From positions 241,509 to 305,508 of the forward strand of contig NZ_FNAR01000002.1 in assembly GCF_900101985.1 (NCBI RefSeq): a stretch of DNA of 64,000 nt. Direction: 5' to 3'. Source of the stretch: Bhargavaea beijingensis. GTDB lineage: Bacteria; Bacillota; Bacilli; Bacillales_A; Planococcaceae. Below are positions 43,433 to 52,323 of this stretch, piece by piece. Numbering within the stretch: the stretch's first letter is position 1; the number at the start of each line of letters is the position of its first letter. Below the pieces are notes generated by a model, which worked only from the letters and a program-made list of their open reading frames with translations, ran no database searches and was not told where the DNA came from. Both the position numbers and the translations under genes were made by a program.

Positions 43433-44767
43433 ATGACGAAGCAACTGGAAACGACAACACAACAGACACAGCCGGAGTGGACCGAAATGGTCGCGAACAT
43501 CGGCAATTTCCTTGCCCCGAGCATGGCGAAGGACCATCCGAACTTGCCGGTGGTGAAGGCGGAAGGATGCTATTACTATGGCACCGACGGCAAGAAGTAC
43601 TTGGACTTTACGTCCGGGATCGCGGTGGAGAATGTGGGGCACCGGCATCCGAAGGTCGTGCAGGCGATCAAGGACAGCGCGGACCATCTTGTCCACGGGC
43701 CGTCCGGTGTGATCATCTATGAGTCCATCCTGAAGCTGGCGCATGAACTCCAGCAAGTGCTTCCTCCGAAGCTCGATAACTTCTTTTTCGCGAACAGCGG
43801 GACGGAGGCGATCGAGGGGGCATTGAAGCTTGCGAAGCATGTGACGAAGCGCCCGTATGCGGTGTCGTTCACCGGCTGTTTCCATGGCCGGTCGATCGGC
43901 GCGCTCAGTGTAACGACATCGAAAAGCAAATACCGCAAACACCAGCAGCCGTCCTGGCTGACGTATCAGCTGCCGTATGCCCTGCCGGAAGATCTGCCGG
44001 AAGGGGCGGACCCGGACGTGTTCTTCCCGGAAAAGCTCGAAAAGGATGCCCGCCGGCTGTTCAGCCATCAGGTGGACCCGTCGGAGGTGGCGTGCATGAT
44101 CATCGAGCCGGTCATGGGCGAGGGCGGCTATATCATCCCTCCGAAGGCGTGGCTGCGGAAGATCCGCGAGATCTGTGACCGGCACGGGATTTTGCTGATC
44201 TTCGACGAGGTCCAGACCGGATTCGGCCGGACGGGTGAGTGGTTCGCGGCGCAGACGTTCGGCGTGACGCCGGACATCATGGCGATCGCGAAGGGAATCG
44301 CGGCGGGGCTGCCATTGAGCGCGACCGTCGCATCCAAAGAACTGATGGACCAGTGGCCGCTCGGCTCGCACGGCACGACGTTCGGCGGAAACCCGATCGC
44401 CTGCTCCGCGGCGCTCGCATCGCTCGAAGTAATGAAAGAAGAGCGGTTGCTTGAGAACACCCGGGAGGTCGGGGTGTATGCGATGGAGCGTCTTCGGGAG
44501 ATGCAGGAACGTTATCCGGTGATCCGCGATGTCCGCGGGCTCGGGCTCATGATCGGGATCGAACTCTGTGATCCCAAGACGGACGAGCCGGACGGAGCGG
44601 CCGTCATGGACGTGCTGGACCGCTGCCTGGAAAAGGGCGTCCTGTTTTATCTGTGCGGCAACTCCGGCGAAGTCATCCGGATGATCCCGCCGCTTACGGT
44701 GACAAAAGAACAAATCGATGACGGGCTCAGGGTGCTTGAAGAAGCGCTCCGGGAACGCGGAAACTGA
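43433..44767 (+). CDS. gabT: class III aminotransferase, probable 4-aminobutyrate aminotransferase
   Basis: A 444-residue PLP enzyme. [48 protein letters not shown] and [13 protein letters not shown] (PLP lysine) are the class III signature in order. Relatives use GABA, putrescine-derived or other omega-amino acids with 2-oxoglutarate; GABA is the most common annotation, but the specificity cannot be fixed from sequence. AAGGGATG precedes the start. No succinate-semialdehyde dehydrogenase gene is adjacent. The next gene, a YjiH-family membrane protein, starts 19 bases later, so the two are one operon. Confidence 0.85.
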   Translation: MTKQLETTTQQTQPEWTEMVANIGNFLAPSMAKDHPNLPVVKAEGCYYYGTDGKKYLDFTSGIAVENVGHRHPKVVQAIKDSADHLVHGPSGVIIYESILKLAHELQQVLPPKLDNFFFANSGTEAIEGALKLAKHVTKRPYAVSFTGCFHGRSIGALSVTTSKSKYRKHQQPSWLTYQLPYALPEDLPEGADPDVFFPEKLEKDARRLFSHQVDPSEVACMIIEPVMGEGGYIIPPKAWLRKIREICDRHGILLIFDEVQTGFGRTGEWFAAQTFGVTPDIMAIAKGIAAGLPLSATVASKELMDQWPLGSHGTTFGGNPIACSAALASLEVMKEERLLENTREVGVYAMERLREMQERYPVIRDVRGLGLMIGIELCDPKTDEPDGAAVMDVLDRCLEKGVLFYLCGNSGEVIRMIPPLTVTKEQIDDGLRVLEEALRERGN

Positions 44768-44786
44768 CACGGGAAAAGGGGGAGAA

Positions 44787-46157
44787 ATGATGACTGTCAT
44801 CAAGGGGGAGCAAGTGGTTTCAAAAGGGGCCGCCTGGAAGTTTCTGATTCCGTCATTGATCGGGGTGCTATTGTTCCTCGTGCCGATCAAGTGGAACGGG
44901 GAAATCACGATCGGAATCGGGGTCATGGCATCCGGCCTATTGGGCTGGGGGAACGAGTGGATTCCGGCGTTTCTTCTCGGGATGCTCGGATTCACCGCGG
45001 CGATGACGCTCGTTGCGGTACTGGCCAAGCCGGCGTTCGTGATGGACCGGCCGTTTCTGCGAAACCTGTTCGTCGTCGGGCCGTTCGGGGTCATTACACG
45101 GCTGTTCGGATTTGCCGTCGGGGTCATGGCATACTTTGAAGTCGGCCCGGCGTTTATTTCTTCCCGTGCGACAGGGGGCGTCGTCCTGTTCGACCTGGCG
45201 CCGGTGCTGCTTACGTGGTTCCTGTTCGCGGGTGTGATGCTGCCGCTATTGGTCGAGTTTGGACTGATGGAGTTTTTCGGGGCGCTATTGACGCGGTTCA
45301 TGCGACCGATCTTCACATTGCCGGGCCGCTCCTCGATTGACACACTCGCCTCATGGATGGGCGCAGCGCCGGTCGGAGTCGTCATCACGATGAAACAGTA
45401 TGACGAAGGGAACTACACGGGCCGGGAAGCGGCAGTGATCGCAACGACGTTCTCAATCGCATCCGTTGCGTTTTCCCTGGTCGTCGCCAAAGTGATCGGA
45501 CTCGGCCACCTGTTTATCCCGTTTTACCTGACCATCAGCGTCGCCAGCATCGCCGCCGCCATCATCATGCCGCGCATCCCGCCACTCTCGCGGAAAGCCG
45601 ACACCTACTATGACGGCAGCGCGCGGCAGGAAAACGACGAAATGATCCCTGACGGCGAAACCGCTGTGAGCTGGGGCTGGAAACTCGCTCTTGCGAAAGC
45701 CGAAAAAACAAAAAGCGCAAAAGGCCTCGTCAAAGAAGGCGTCGGCACCGTCCTCGACATCTGGCTCGGGCTCATCCCGCTCGTCATGAGCCTCGGCGCC
45801 CTCGCACTGATCGTCGCGGAATACACTCCGATCTTCAAATGGATCTCGTACCCGCTCGTCCCGGTCCTGACGTGGATGGGACTGCCTGAAGCAGCCGAAG
45901 CCGCACCGACCATGCTCGTCGGCTTCGCCGACATGTTCCTCCCATCCGTCATCGGCAGCGGCATCGAAAGCGAGCTCACCAGGTTCGTCGTCGGCACCCT
46001 GTCCCTGACACAGCTGATCTACATGTCGGAAATCGGGATCCTCATCCTGCGCTCCAACATCCCGGTCAGTTTTCTGGAACTCGTCGTCATCTTTATCCAG
46101 CGCACGGTGATTACGTTGCCGATCATTGTGCTGATTGCGCATTTGTTTGTGTTTTGA
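44787..46157 (+). CDS. yjiH: YjiH-family membrane protein with nucleoside-recognition (Gate) domains
   Basis: A 456-residue polytopic protein from the ATG at 44787 behind AAGGGGG (44790 also possible). It has about ten membrane segments; the Gate-domain-like stretch SSIDTLASWMGAAPVGVVITMKQY and a second region, MLVGFADMFLPSVIGSGIESELTRFVVGTLSLTQLIYMSEIG, match the YjiH family. Members sit next to aminotransferases, hydrolases and peptidases, and may be transporters, but no substrate is established. Co-transcription with the aminotransferase suggests transport of its substrate (inference). Confidence 0.82.
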   Translation: MMTVIKGEQVVSKGAAWKFLIPSLIGVLLFLVPIKWNGEITIGIGVMASGLLGWGNEWIPAFLLGMLGFTAAMTLVAVLAKPAFVMDRPFLRNLFVVGPFGVITRLFGFAVGVMAYFEVGPAFISSRATGGVVLFDLAPVLLTWFLFAGVMLPLLVEFGLMEFFGALLTRFMRPIFTLPGRSSIDTLASWMGAAPVGVVITMKQYDEGNYTGREAAVIATTFSIASVAFSLVVAKVIGLGHLFIPFYLTISVASIAAAIIMPRIPPLSRKADTYYDGSARQENDEMIPDGETAVSWGWKLALAKAEKTKSAKGLVKEGVGTVLDIWLGLIPLVMSLGALALIVAEYTPIFKWISYPLVPVLTWMGLPEAAEAAPTMLVGFADMFLPSVIGSGIESELTRFVVGTLSLTQLIYMSEIGILILRSNIPVSFLELVVIFIQRTVITLPIIVLIAHLFVF

Positions 46158-46171
46158 ATAGTGGAGATGGA

Positions 46172-46198
46172 GAAAAAGCAGCCGAGGGCTGCTTTTTC
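46172..46198 (+). terminator. intrinsic terminator
   Basis: GAAAAAGCAGCC and GGCTGCTTTTTC form a perfect stem around GAG, ending in a T-run. Confidence 0.88.
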
Positions 46199-46228
46199 AA
46201 ATTCGGGGGATACCCACGGGTGGCTGAT

Positions 46229-46260
46229 GAGTGGTTACCTCTCGGGAGTGAGTGGTTACC
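46229..46260 (+). repeat. phased repeat, two perfect cores
   Basis: GAGTGGTTACC at 46229 and 46250 are exactly 21 bases apart, followed by a partial GAGTGG at 46267. Confidence 0.85.
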
Positions 46261-46371
46261 TCGATTGAGTGGTATGTTACTGCTTGGTGCTGGATCTCCA
46301 TATGCATAGCCTCTTTTAGTACCTTGACGTCCGTACGGGCTAACTAGGAGTCGTCTGATATTATAAGGATT

Positions 46372-46399
46372 TTACCTAACTTTTCTGTTAGTATATTAT
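46372..46399 (+). promoter_or_regulatory. candidate promoter of the PD-(D/E)XK-like gene
   Basis: TTACCT (46372-46377), a 16-base spacer and TATTAT (46394-46399) lie about 45 bases before the ATG. Confidence 0.4.
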
Positions 46400-46442
46400 T
46401 AACACTAAACTGCCAAATGAAGGCAGATATGGAGGGTGATTT

Positions 46443-47207
46443 ATGCCTACTAAGCTCAGCCTAATGAAAAACCCTGATCCCTTTGTAATGGATAAAGACA
46501 CTGTAAAAAAGGCGGTTGCTGATTTCCTTTTAAGCAAAGGTTTTAATTGCGATGCACTTTTAAAAGAGAAGCAACCAGGCGTAGATGTTAAAGCAGTAAA
46601 AGGGGGTATTAATGTATTTGTAGAATCGAAAGGATCGCAGAAGATTGGCGCTGAACCTAATGAAGTATTTGATAACAGCCAGATTGTCACACATCTCGCT
46701 ATGCAGATTCATACCTTGATGAGGTATGCGCAACAAAACAAAGGGGATCACAATGTCTTCGTACTGGCTAATCCAGACATCAGTCGCATCCGAAAGGAGT
46801 ATTTGCGGGTAGGGCGCATGGTTGAACAGCTTGGATTCATATGCATGTGGGTTCAAGAAGATCAGACGGTCAAAGTAGAAGGATCTGAAAAAAATAAACT
46901 GATGCGGATCTTCTCGCCTGACAAGCGTCAGGTAGAGGTTTTGTTTGATCAAGAAGAAAGTGAACGATTTATCAAGTTCTTGAGGAATGAGTATTCACTT
47001 GGCGAGTCATCCGCAAAAGACGCTGTCGGGCGCATAAATGGCATGTTAAATAGAGGAATATACAATGGAGAAAATGAATTTTCTCCTGAGATGGAAGCGG
47101 CAATTATAAGAGAATATCCTAAGTCCAAAGTAGATTATATCCTTGCTCTCAAACGGTTTATTAGTTTTCAGCAGAAGAGGAGAGTGGAAATTAAGGGAGG
47201 GTGGTAA
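46443..47207 (+). CDS. uncharacterised protein with a PD-(D/E)XK-like nuclease motif
   Basis: A 254-residue soluble protein, more A+T-rich than its neighbours and alone between two terminators. After an N-terminal helix that aligns with the usual KKAVADFLLSKGF opening of restriction-endonuclease-like folds, it has PGVDVKAV (Asp48) and, 13 residues on, VFVESKG (Glu61-x-Lys63). This is the D-Xn-E-X-K pattern of that superfamily. The C-terminal half is helical and charged. No methyltransferase or partner gene is adjacent. It could be a solitary defence or repair nuclease or an inactive relative. The fold assignment is mine from motif spacing; no exact family is recognised. GGAGGGTG precedes the ATG. 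Confidence 0.6.
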   Translation: MPTKLSLMKNPDPFVMDKDTVKKAVADFLLSKGFNCDALLKEKQPGVDVKAVKGGINVFVESKGSQKIGAEPNEVFDNSQIVTHLAMQIHTLMRYAQQNKGDHNVFVLANPDISRIRKEYLRVGRMVEQLGFICMWVQEDQTVKVEGSEKNKLMRIFSPDKRQVEVLFDQEESERFIKFLRNEYSLGESSAKDAVGRINGMLNRGIYNGENEFSPEMEAAIIREYPKSKVDYILALKRFISFQQKRRVEIKGGW

Positions 47208-47561
47208 GGAAGAATGAACGGCTGAATGAGAGGAAATTACCATCTATGTATTCGATTGGAGTAATGCGGAGAATCATACGGATTTCGGGCATTCTTTCAA
47301 CTTTTACTGGTGATTGTCACACTTTGAGAAGAATGCATTGAACAGTAACTGTATTAATTTGAAGAAGCAAATTAAAACGACCGCATTGATTTATGAGGAC
47401 TATAACTATTTACTGAAACACTTGCTGAGAGAATCGCCCCTATGCAGCCAACGCCGCATAGGGGCGATTCACATTTTCACTCAAACCCATCCATTCACTG
47501 AAACCTTCTCCCCCAAGGACGTAATCAGTTCCTTCTGCCCGTTCAAATTTTGAGAGAGAAA
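47208..47561. other. gap without a gene
   Basis: No convincing frame is seen. The only structure is the strong hairpin at 47431-47470. Confidence 0.6.
47431..47470. terminator. strong hairpin terminator
   Basis: GAATCGCCCCTATGC (47431-47445) pairs perfectly with GCATAGGGGCGATTC (47456-47470). A moderate T-rich stretch follows. It separates the nuclease-like gene from the TRAP operon promoter. Confidence 0.75.
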
Positions 47562-47588
47562 ATTAATTTCACTATCAGTGAAATTAAT
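47562..47588. promoter_or_regulatory. perfect palindromic operator upstream of the TRAP operon promoter
   Basis: ATTAATTTCACT (47562-47573), a 3-base centre, and AGTGAAATTAAT (47577-47588) form a perfect 12-base inverted repeat ending 2 bases before the -35. A second related palindrome, TTTCATTGTGAAA, lies at 47601-47613 between -35 and -10. Binding at both would block the promoter. Confidence 0.8.
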
Positions 47589-47590
47589 CA

Positions 47591-47619
47591 TTGACTTTAC
47601 TTTCATTGTGAAATAATAC
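47591..47619 (+). promoter_or_regulatory. sigma-A promoter of the TRAP/DapA operon
   Basis: TTGACT (47591-47596), a 17-base spacer and TAATAC (47614-47619) form a near-consensus promoter 55 bases before the dctP start. Confidence 0.78.
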
Positions 47620-47673
47620 TCAGTCTAATAGGGGTTGAAAATTCCGACTAAAAAATCAAAAGGGGAATGTTTG

Positions 47674-48753
47674 ATGAAAAAGAAGGTAGGGGGACTTCTG
47701 TTTTTGGTGGTTATGTTGTTTTTGAGTGCGTGTCAATCCTCGCAGACGATTCCGGAGGGGGAAGCGAGAGTTTACAAGTGGAGGATGGTCACTCACCAGA
47801 TTCCGGGCACAGCAAGATATGAAGGAACGGTTGTCCCGTTCGTCAAAGCGGTGGATGAGATTACAGGGGGGCGACTGGTCATTGAACCGTTCGGTGCCAA
47901 TGTCCTTTTTCCGAATGACGAGACGTTCGATATGGTGAAGAACGGCGTTGTAGAACTGGCGGCTATTTACACAGGGTTCTGGACAGGAAAGGACCCGGTG
48001 TTCGCACTTGGAGGAGGCACCATTCCCGGAGACCCGATTGCGAGTTTCGATGAACACTTCTATCGTTCCGATCGGCTTCAGCCGATCATTGACCAGGCTT
48101 ATGAGAAGCACGGCATCAAAAACTTGGGTGCTTTTGACTATGCCCCGGAAGAAATTCTCATCTCCAAGGTGCCTATCCGGTCTCTCGAGGATTTCAAAGG
48201 GAAAAACATCCGGGCTGCAGGCGTTGCGAGCTTATACTATGGAAAGCTCGGTGCCTCTGCCATTTCGTTGTCAGCGCCGGAAATCTATACGGGTCTGCAA
48301 CTCGGCACGGTTGACGCGGCAGAATTCAATGACTATCTCGTCAATGGAGAAATGGGGCTGGATGAAGTCACGAAGTATGTGGTAGATCCGGCACTGCATG
48401 TTGGCCCGAGTACGGACAAAGAATTGATTGTCAACCCGAAGGCATGGGATGAATTGCCGGATGACTTGAAGGCTGCGCTGTATGTCGCCCGTGACAAAGT
48501 GCGGTACGAATCGGCGATTGCCTACGGGGTGGAAAGTCGGAAGGCCATGAAAGAGTGGGAGGAAAACTCGGATATCGAGTTCATTCAGCTTCCCGAAGAA
48601 GATGTCGAGGAAATGCGCCGTCTCGGTTTTGAACTGCTTAATGATTATAAGGAAAAAAGTGATCTGAGCAGGGAGTATGTTGAAGAGTATGCGGAGGTTC
48701 TGGCGGAGTTGGGATACACGGAAGAAGCGAAGATCTTGGGCTATGGGGAATAA
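47674..48753 (+). CDS. dctP: TRAP transporter solute-binding lipoprotein (DctP family)
   Basis: A 359-residue lipoprotein. The ATG at 47674 follows AAAAGGGGAATG and starts MKKKVGG; an upstream frame start lacks support. The lipobox is LSAC (Cys about 20). The mature part has TRAP-binding features: PFVKAVDEITGGRL, then SLEDFKGKNIRAAG, GLQLGTVDAAEF and VNPKAWDELPDDLKAAL. It captures a carboxylate-bearing substrate at the outer face of the membrane. The substrate is not readable; a DapA-family lyase gene in the same operon points to a keto acid, sialic or aldonic acid, or a hydroxyproline-derived compound. Confidence 0.9.
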   Translation: MKKKVGGLLFLVVMLFLSACQSSQTIPEGEARVYKWRMVTHQIPGTARYEGTVVPFVKAVDEITGGRLVIEPFGANVLFPNDETFDMVKNGVVELAAIYTGFWTGKDPVFALGGGTIPGDPIASFDEHFYRSDRLQPIIDQAYEKHGIKNLGAFDYAPEEILISKVPIRSLEDFKGKNIRAAGVASLYYGKLGASAISLSAPEIYTGLQLGTVDAAEFNDYLVNGEMGLDEVTKYVVDPALHVGPSTDKELIVNPKAWDELPDDLKAALYVARDKVRYESAIAYGVESRKAMKEWEENSDIEFIQLPEEDVEEMRRLGFELLNDYKEKSDLSREYVEEYAEVLAELGYTEEAKILGYGE

Positions 48754-48765
48754 GGCGGTGATCGG

Positions 48766-49266
48766 ATGAACGGAATAGTAAGAGGCATCGAGACTTTATC
48801 AGCGTTTATGGGAAAACTGGCCGGGTTCTTGATGATCCCGTTGACATTGGTCATCGTCTACACCGTCATTCTGCGGAGATTCTTCTCAAATGCCCCTGAT
48901 TGGGGATTTGAAGTTCCGATTTTCCTGTTCGGGATGATGATTTTGCTTTCAGGAGCAGATACGTTGCGGATCAAGGGGCATATTGCTGTCGATATCATCC
49001 AAAAGTATGTATCTGAGCAATGGAGGCGGATTTTGATCACGTTCGGGCTTTTGATTGTCCTGTTTGTAAGCGCATTCTTGGTGTTCAAAGGGTTGGATGC
49101 GGCGATTGAATCGACGAAAATCATGGAACGGTCCTCTCATCAGAGTTCATTTAACCCTCAAATCTGGTGGTTTAAATGGTTTATCCCCATCGGGGGCCTG
49201 CTGCTCTGGCTTCAGGCGTGGGTGGAGATCTATAAAGTCTGGCGCGGAGGGGATGCAAGATGTTGA
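48766..49266 (+). CDS. dctQ: TRAP transporter small membrane subunit (DctQ)
   Basis: A 166-residue protein with four membrane helices (about 16-36, 52-70, 86-108, 130-150), typical of DctQ. It overlaps the start of dctM by 7 bases and belongs to a three-part Na+-dependent TRAP carrier. Confidence 0.9.
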   Translation: MNGIVRGIETLSAFMGKLAGFLMIPLTLVIVYTVILRRFFSNAPDWGFEVPIFLFGMMILLSGADTLRIKGHIAVDIIQKYVSEQWRRILITFGLLIVLFVSAFLVFKGLDAAIESTKIMERSSHQSSFNPQIWWFKWFIPIGGLLLWLQAWVEIYKVWRGGDARC

Positions 49267-50579
49267 TCATTTTCGAATACGCGCCGATTGCCATGTTCGT
49301 TCTGCTGCTATTGCTTTTGTTCCTTGGTGTTCCGATTTCTTTTGCCTTGGCTTCAACCGGAATCTTGTTTGCACTGATGATGTGGGGAATCGACAGTACG
49401 GCACTGCTTACCAGTGCCACATGGGGAATCATGAACAATTTCACGCTCATTGCTATTCCGCTGTTCATCCTCATGTCCGTGCTGCTTGAGAAGACGAATA
49501 TTATTTCAGAGCTTTTTGACGCTGTGTATAAATGGTCTGGAGGTTTGCGCGGCGGGCTTGCCATCACAGCCATCGTCGTCGGAGCCGTCATTGGTGCCAT
49601 CTCCGGCGTCGTGGCGGCCGGTGTAATCGGGCTCGGCCTGATCGCGCTTCCTCAGATGATGCGATACAGATACAACGAGACACTGAGCCTCGGGTCGATC
49701 ATGGCCGGCGGAACACTCGGCCAGCTGATTCCTCCGAGTCTGAACATGGTCGTTTACGGTGCCATCACAGGTGTTTCGGTATCCAGTTTGTTCGCAGGCG
49801 GTCTCAGTTCCGGAATTCTGCTGATCCTGCTGTTTATTGCGTATATTCTTTTTCAGGCCTACCGGAAAGACGAGGTGGCACCGGCTCTTGCCAAAGAGGA
49901 CCGCGCGACAACCGAGGAAAAGTTTGCTTCGCTGAGATCCATCCTCTTGCCGATGCTCCTTATCATCCTCGTGCTCGGTTCCATTTTCACAGGGGCAGCA
50001 ACTCCGACCGAAGGAGCGGCAGTAGGCGTGCTGGGAACGGTCATCATTGGTGTCATCTCCAGGCGGCTGAACTGGACGAAGATGAAAGAATCCATCTATG
50101 AATCCATGAAGATGACGGGGATGGTCGGCTGGATTCTGATTGGTGCAGCAGTGTTCAGCGCGGTCTTCTCCGGAGTAGGGGGCAATCAATTTGTTTCCGA
50201 GATGGCAGCCAATGCACCAGGGGGCAAATGGGGGATTCTCTTCTTCGCTCTGGCTTTTATCATCATGCTTGGGATGTTCCTGGAAACAATGGCGCTTATC
50301 ATGCTCGCCACACCGATCATCACACCGGTCGTCGTCAATGCCGGATTCGATCCGCTCTGGTGGGCAATTATTTTCATGGTCGTTCTGCAAATGGCATTCC
50401 TGACGCCACCGTTCGGATTTGCCATCTTCTACCTGAAGAGTGCGGTTGGCGAGAAAGTCAGCATCGGCAAAATCTATCGGGCAACCGTGCCGTTCATCAT
50501 TATTCAGTTGATTGCGGCCATTCTGCTGATCGCATTCCCGCAGCTGGCAACATGGCTGCCTGAATTACTAAGTAAATAA
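49260..50579 (+). CDS. dctM: TRAP transporter large permease (DctM)
   Basis: A 439-residue permease with about 12 membrane segments. Typical DctM motifs include FLGVPISFALASTGI, IPLFILMSVLLEKTNI, GAVIGAISGVVAAG, GTLGQLIPPSLNMVVYG and TPTEGAAVGVLGT near residue 250. It forms the transport channel with DctQ. The DapA-family gene begins 20 bases after its stop. Confidence 0.93.
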   Translation: MLIIFEYAPIAMFVLLLLLLFLGVPISFALASTGILFALMMWGIDSTALLTSATWGIMNNFTLIAIPLFILMSVLLEKTNIISELFDAVYKWSGGLRGGLAITAIVVGAVIGAISGVVAAGVIGLGLIALPQMMRYRYNETLSLGSIMAGGTLGQLIPPSLNMVVYGAITGVSVSSLFAGGLSSGILLILLFIAYILFQAYRKDEVAPALAKEDRATTEEKFASLRSILLPMLLIILVLGSIFTGAATPTEGAAVGVLGTVIIGVISRRLNWTKMKESIYESMKMTGMVGWILIGAAVFSAVFSGVGGNQFVSEMAANAPGGKWGILFFALAFIIMLGMFLETMALIMLATPIITPVVVNAGFDPLWWAIIFMVVLQMAFLTPPFGFAIFYLKSAVGEKVSIGKIYRATVPFIIIQLIAAILLIAFPQLATWLPELLSK

Positions 50580-50599
50580 TTTAAATGGAGGTTTTGGAT

Positions 50600-51499
50600 A
50601 TGAATGAATTCAAGGGAGTCTATCCGGTGCTTGTTACACCCATGAACGAGGATGAAAGCATTAACTGGGAAGGCTTTGCAGAGAACATCGAGTATTACAT
50701 CGGTGAGGGGGTTGATGGCCTTGCCATCAACGGCAGTACAGGAGAGTTTGTCAGTTTGACGAAGGAAGAGCGGTTTAAGGCAGTTGAAGTTGCAGTCAAG
50801 CAAGTGAATGGTCGCCTGCCGCTGATTGTCGGTACAGCGGCTGAAACAACGGCTGATGCGATTGAATACACCCGCCAGGCTGAAGAAGCGGGTGCGGACG
50901 GTGCATTGCTGATCAACTCTTACTATGCCCATCCGAAAGAAGAAGAAATCTACGAACATTTCAGGGCAGTTGCTGAAGCAGTCTCCTTCCCGGTCATGAT
51001 TTACAACAATCCGTTTACGAGTGGGGTGGACATCTCTGTTGAAACCATTCTTCAGGTCGGAAGAGAGGTGAGCAACATTACTCATATTAAAGAATCAAGC
51101 GGGGAAATCCGGAAAGTCCGGGATATTTCACGGGAGGGCAAAGGGTTCATCAAGACGTTCTGCGGAGCGGACGATATGGTGCTGGAATCCTTCTTAGTTG
51201 GAGCGGTCGGCTGGATTTCCGTGGCCGGCAACATCGCTCCCCGAACAGCCAAAGAGTTATTCGACGCCTTTGAAGCGGGGAATCTGGACAGGGCATGGGA
51301 AGTCTATGACCGATTGTTGCCGCTCTGTAACTTCCTTGAGGGTTCGGGCAAATATGTACAAGTCGCAAAGCGCGCCATGGAACTTAAGGGACTTGCCGGA
51401 GGACCGCCACGTAAACCGCGGCAAGGTCTCACCAGCGAGGAAGAAGAAACACTGATGAAGCGCATGCAGGAGCTTGGTGAACTAACGGTTACTCAATAA
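50600..51499 (+). CDS. dihydrodipicolinate synthase (DapA)/NAL-family lyase
   Basis: A 299-residue TIM-barrel class I aldolase from the ATG at 50600 behind GGAGGTTTTGG. NGSTGEFVSLTKEER, the Tyr in VMIYNNP and the Schiff-base Lys in HIKESSGE (near 163) are present. It is a catabolic member of the superfamily: it is co-transcribed with a TRAP carrier and no lysine genes are present. Candidate reactions include cleavage of a keto-deoxy sugar acid or sialic acid, or deamination of a hydroxyproline-derived pyrroline. The specificity residues cannot settle this. Confidence 0.85.
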   Translation: MNEFKGVYPVLVTPMNEDESINWEGFAENIEYYIGEGVDGLAINGSTGEFVSLTKEERFKAVEVAVKQVNGRLPLIVGTAAETTADAIEYTRQAEEAGADGALLINSYYAHPKEEEIYEHFRAVAEAVSFPVMIYNNPFTSGVDISVETILQVGREVSNITHIKESSGEIRKVRDISREGKGFIKTFCGADDMVLESFLVGAVGWISVAGNIAPRTAKELFDAFEAGNLDRAWEVYDRLLPLCNFLEGSGKYVQVAKRAMELKGLAGGPPRKPRQGLTSEEEETLMKRMQELGELTVTQ

Positions 51500-51507
51500 G
51501 AAGTGGA

Positions 51508-51535
51508 ATCCCGGAGTGTACATGCACTCCGGGAT
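51508..51535 (+). terminator. intrinsic terminator of the TRAP/DapA operon
   Basis: ATCCCGGAGTG pairs with CACTCCGGGAT around TACATG, followed by TTGC. The T-run is weak. Confidence 0.7.
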
Positions 51536-51612
51536 TTGCATGAGGACAAAATTCAGAAACGTGATGATAGAATAGTTTTAAAAGAAGTACTATGAATCGG
51601 GAGTGAGGAGTC

Positions 51613-52153
51613 ATGGATAACCAGATCGGGGAAGAATTCAAGCGGCTTCGCAAAGAAAGAAAAATGACTTTGCGGGAACTAAGTGACCGAAGCGGATTAT
51701 CGGTGAGCTTCCTGTCGCAAGTCGAACGCGGAATCAGCACCATCACGTTTACCTCCCTCCGCCCGCAAAATCGCCGAAGCCCTCGGTGTAAGTGTCAATT
51801 TCTTCTTTGAACCCGAGAAAGACTCTCCCATTAAAAAGAGAACACTGAAGAAAAGCGCTGACCAACCGAACTTTACGTACACGAGTCTGATGGGAGATCT
51901 TGACCAACCCCAATTCACCCCCGCCAGAATTGAACTAAAGGCAGGCGAATCCCATACCGCCCCCTATTCCCACCAAGGTGAGGAGTTTGTCTATGTGCTG
52001 GAGGGGGAGCTGAAAGTGATGCTTGAAGGGCACGAAGAAACCCTGTATCCGCATGAATCCCTTCACATCGACTCGACGAAAGAGCACACGTGGTATAACG
52101 AGACGGACAAGCCGGTAGTGTTGCTGGTGGTGAGTACGAATGGGGATCATTGA
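51613..52153 (+). pseudogene. frameshifted XRE-family regulator with cupin domain
   Basis: The first frame reads an XRE HTH (IGEEFKRLRKERKMTLRELSDRSGLSVSFLSQVERGIST) up to residue about 50, then shifts. The correct continuation (IAEALGVSVNFFFEPEKD, then a cupin ending VVSTNGDH) is in another frame to 52153. The break is a duplicated CCGC (51759-51762 and 51763-51766); removing one copy restores about 178 residues. XRE-cupin proteins are metabolite-responsive repressors. It follows the TRAP/DapA operon, so it may once have bound the TTTCAC palindromes at 47562. As sequenced it is broken. Confidence 0.82.
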
Positions 52154-52173
52154 GGTTGAGTTGAACTGCTAAA

Positions 52174-52215
52174 GAAGTAAGCCGCGGAGCTGGAGTCTCC
52201 GCAGCTTGCTTTTTT
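52174..52215 (+). terminator. intrinsic terminator
   Basis: AAGTAAGCCGCGGAG pairs, with small bulges, with CTCCGCAGCTTGCTT and runs into TTTTTT at 52210-52215. Confidence 0.8.
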
Positions 52216-52323
52216 AATTGTTGAGGAGGACTTTATACCTACGAACTAGTGGTACCTCTGTTTTAGACAACCCAGCTGAATGATGATAATCATTTGAAAA
52301 CTAGTCACCCCGTACCCAATCAG

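Noticed and set aside
43295..45388. A 697-codon open frame on the minus strand over the aminotransferase and YjiH genes
   Set aside because: It lies antisense to two clear genes in G+C-rich codons, is low-complexity (His/Arg/Pro-rich), and lacks a ribosome site or family motif. It is a shadow frame.
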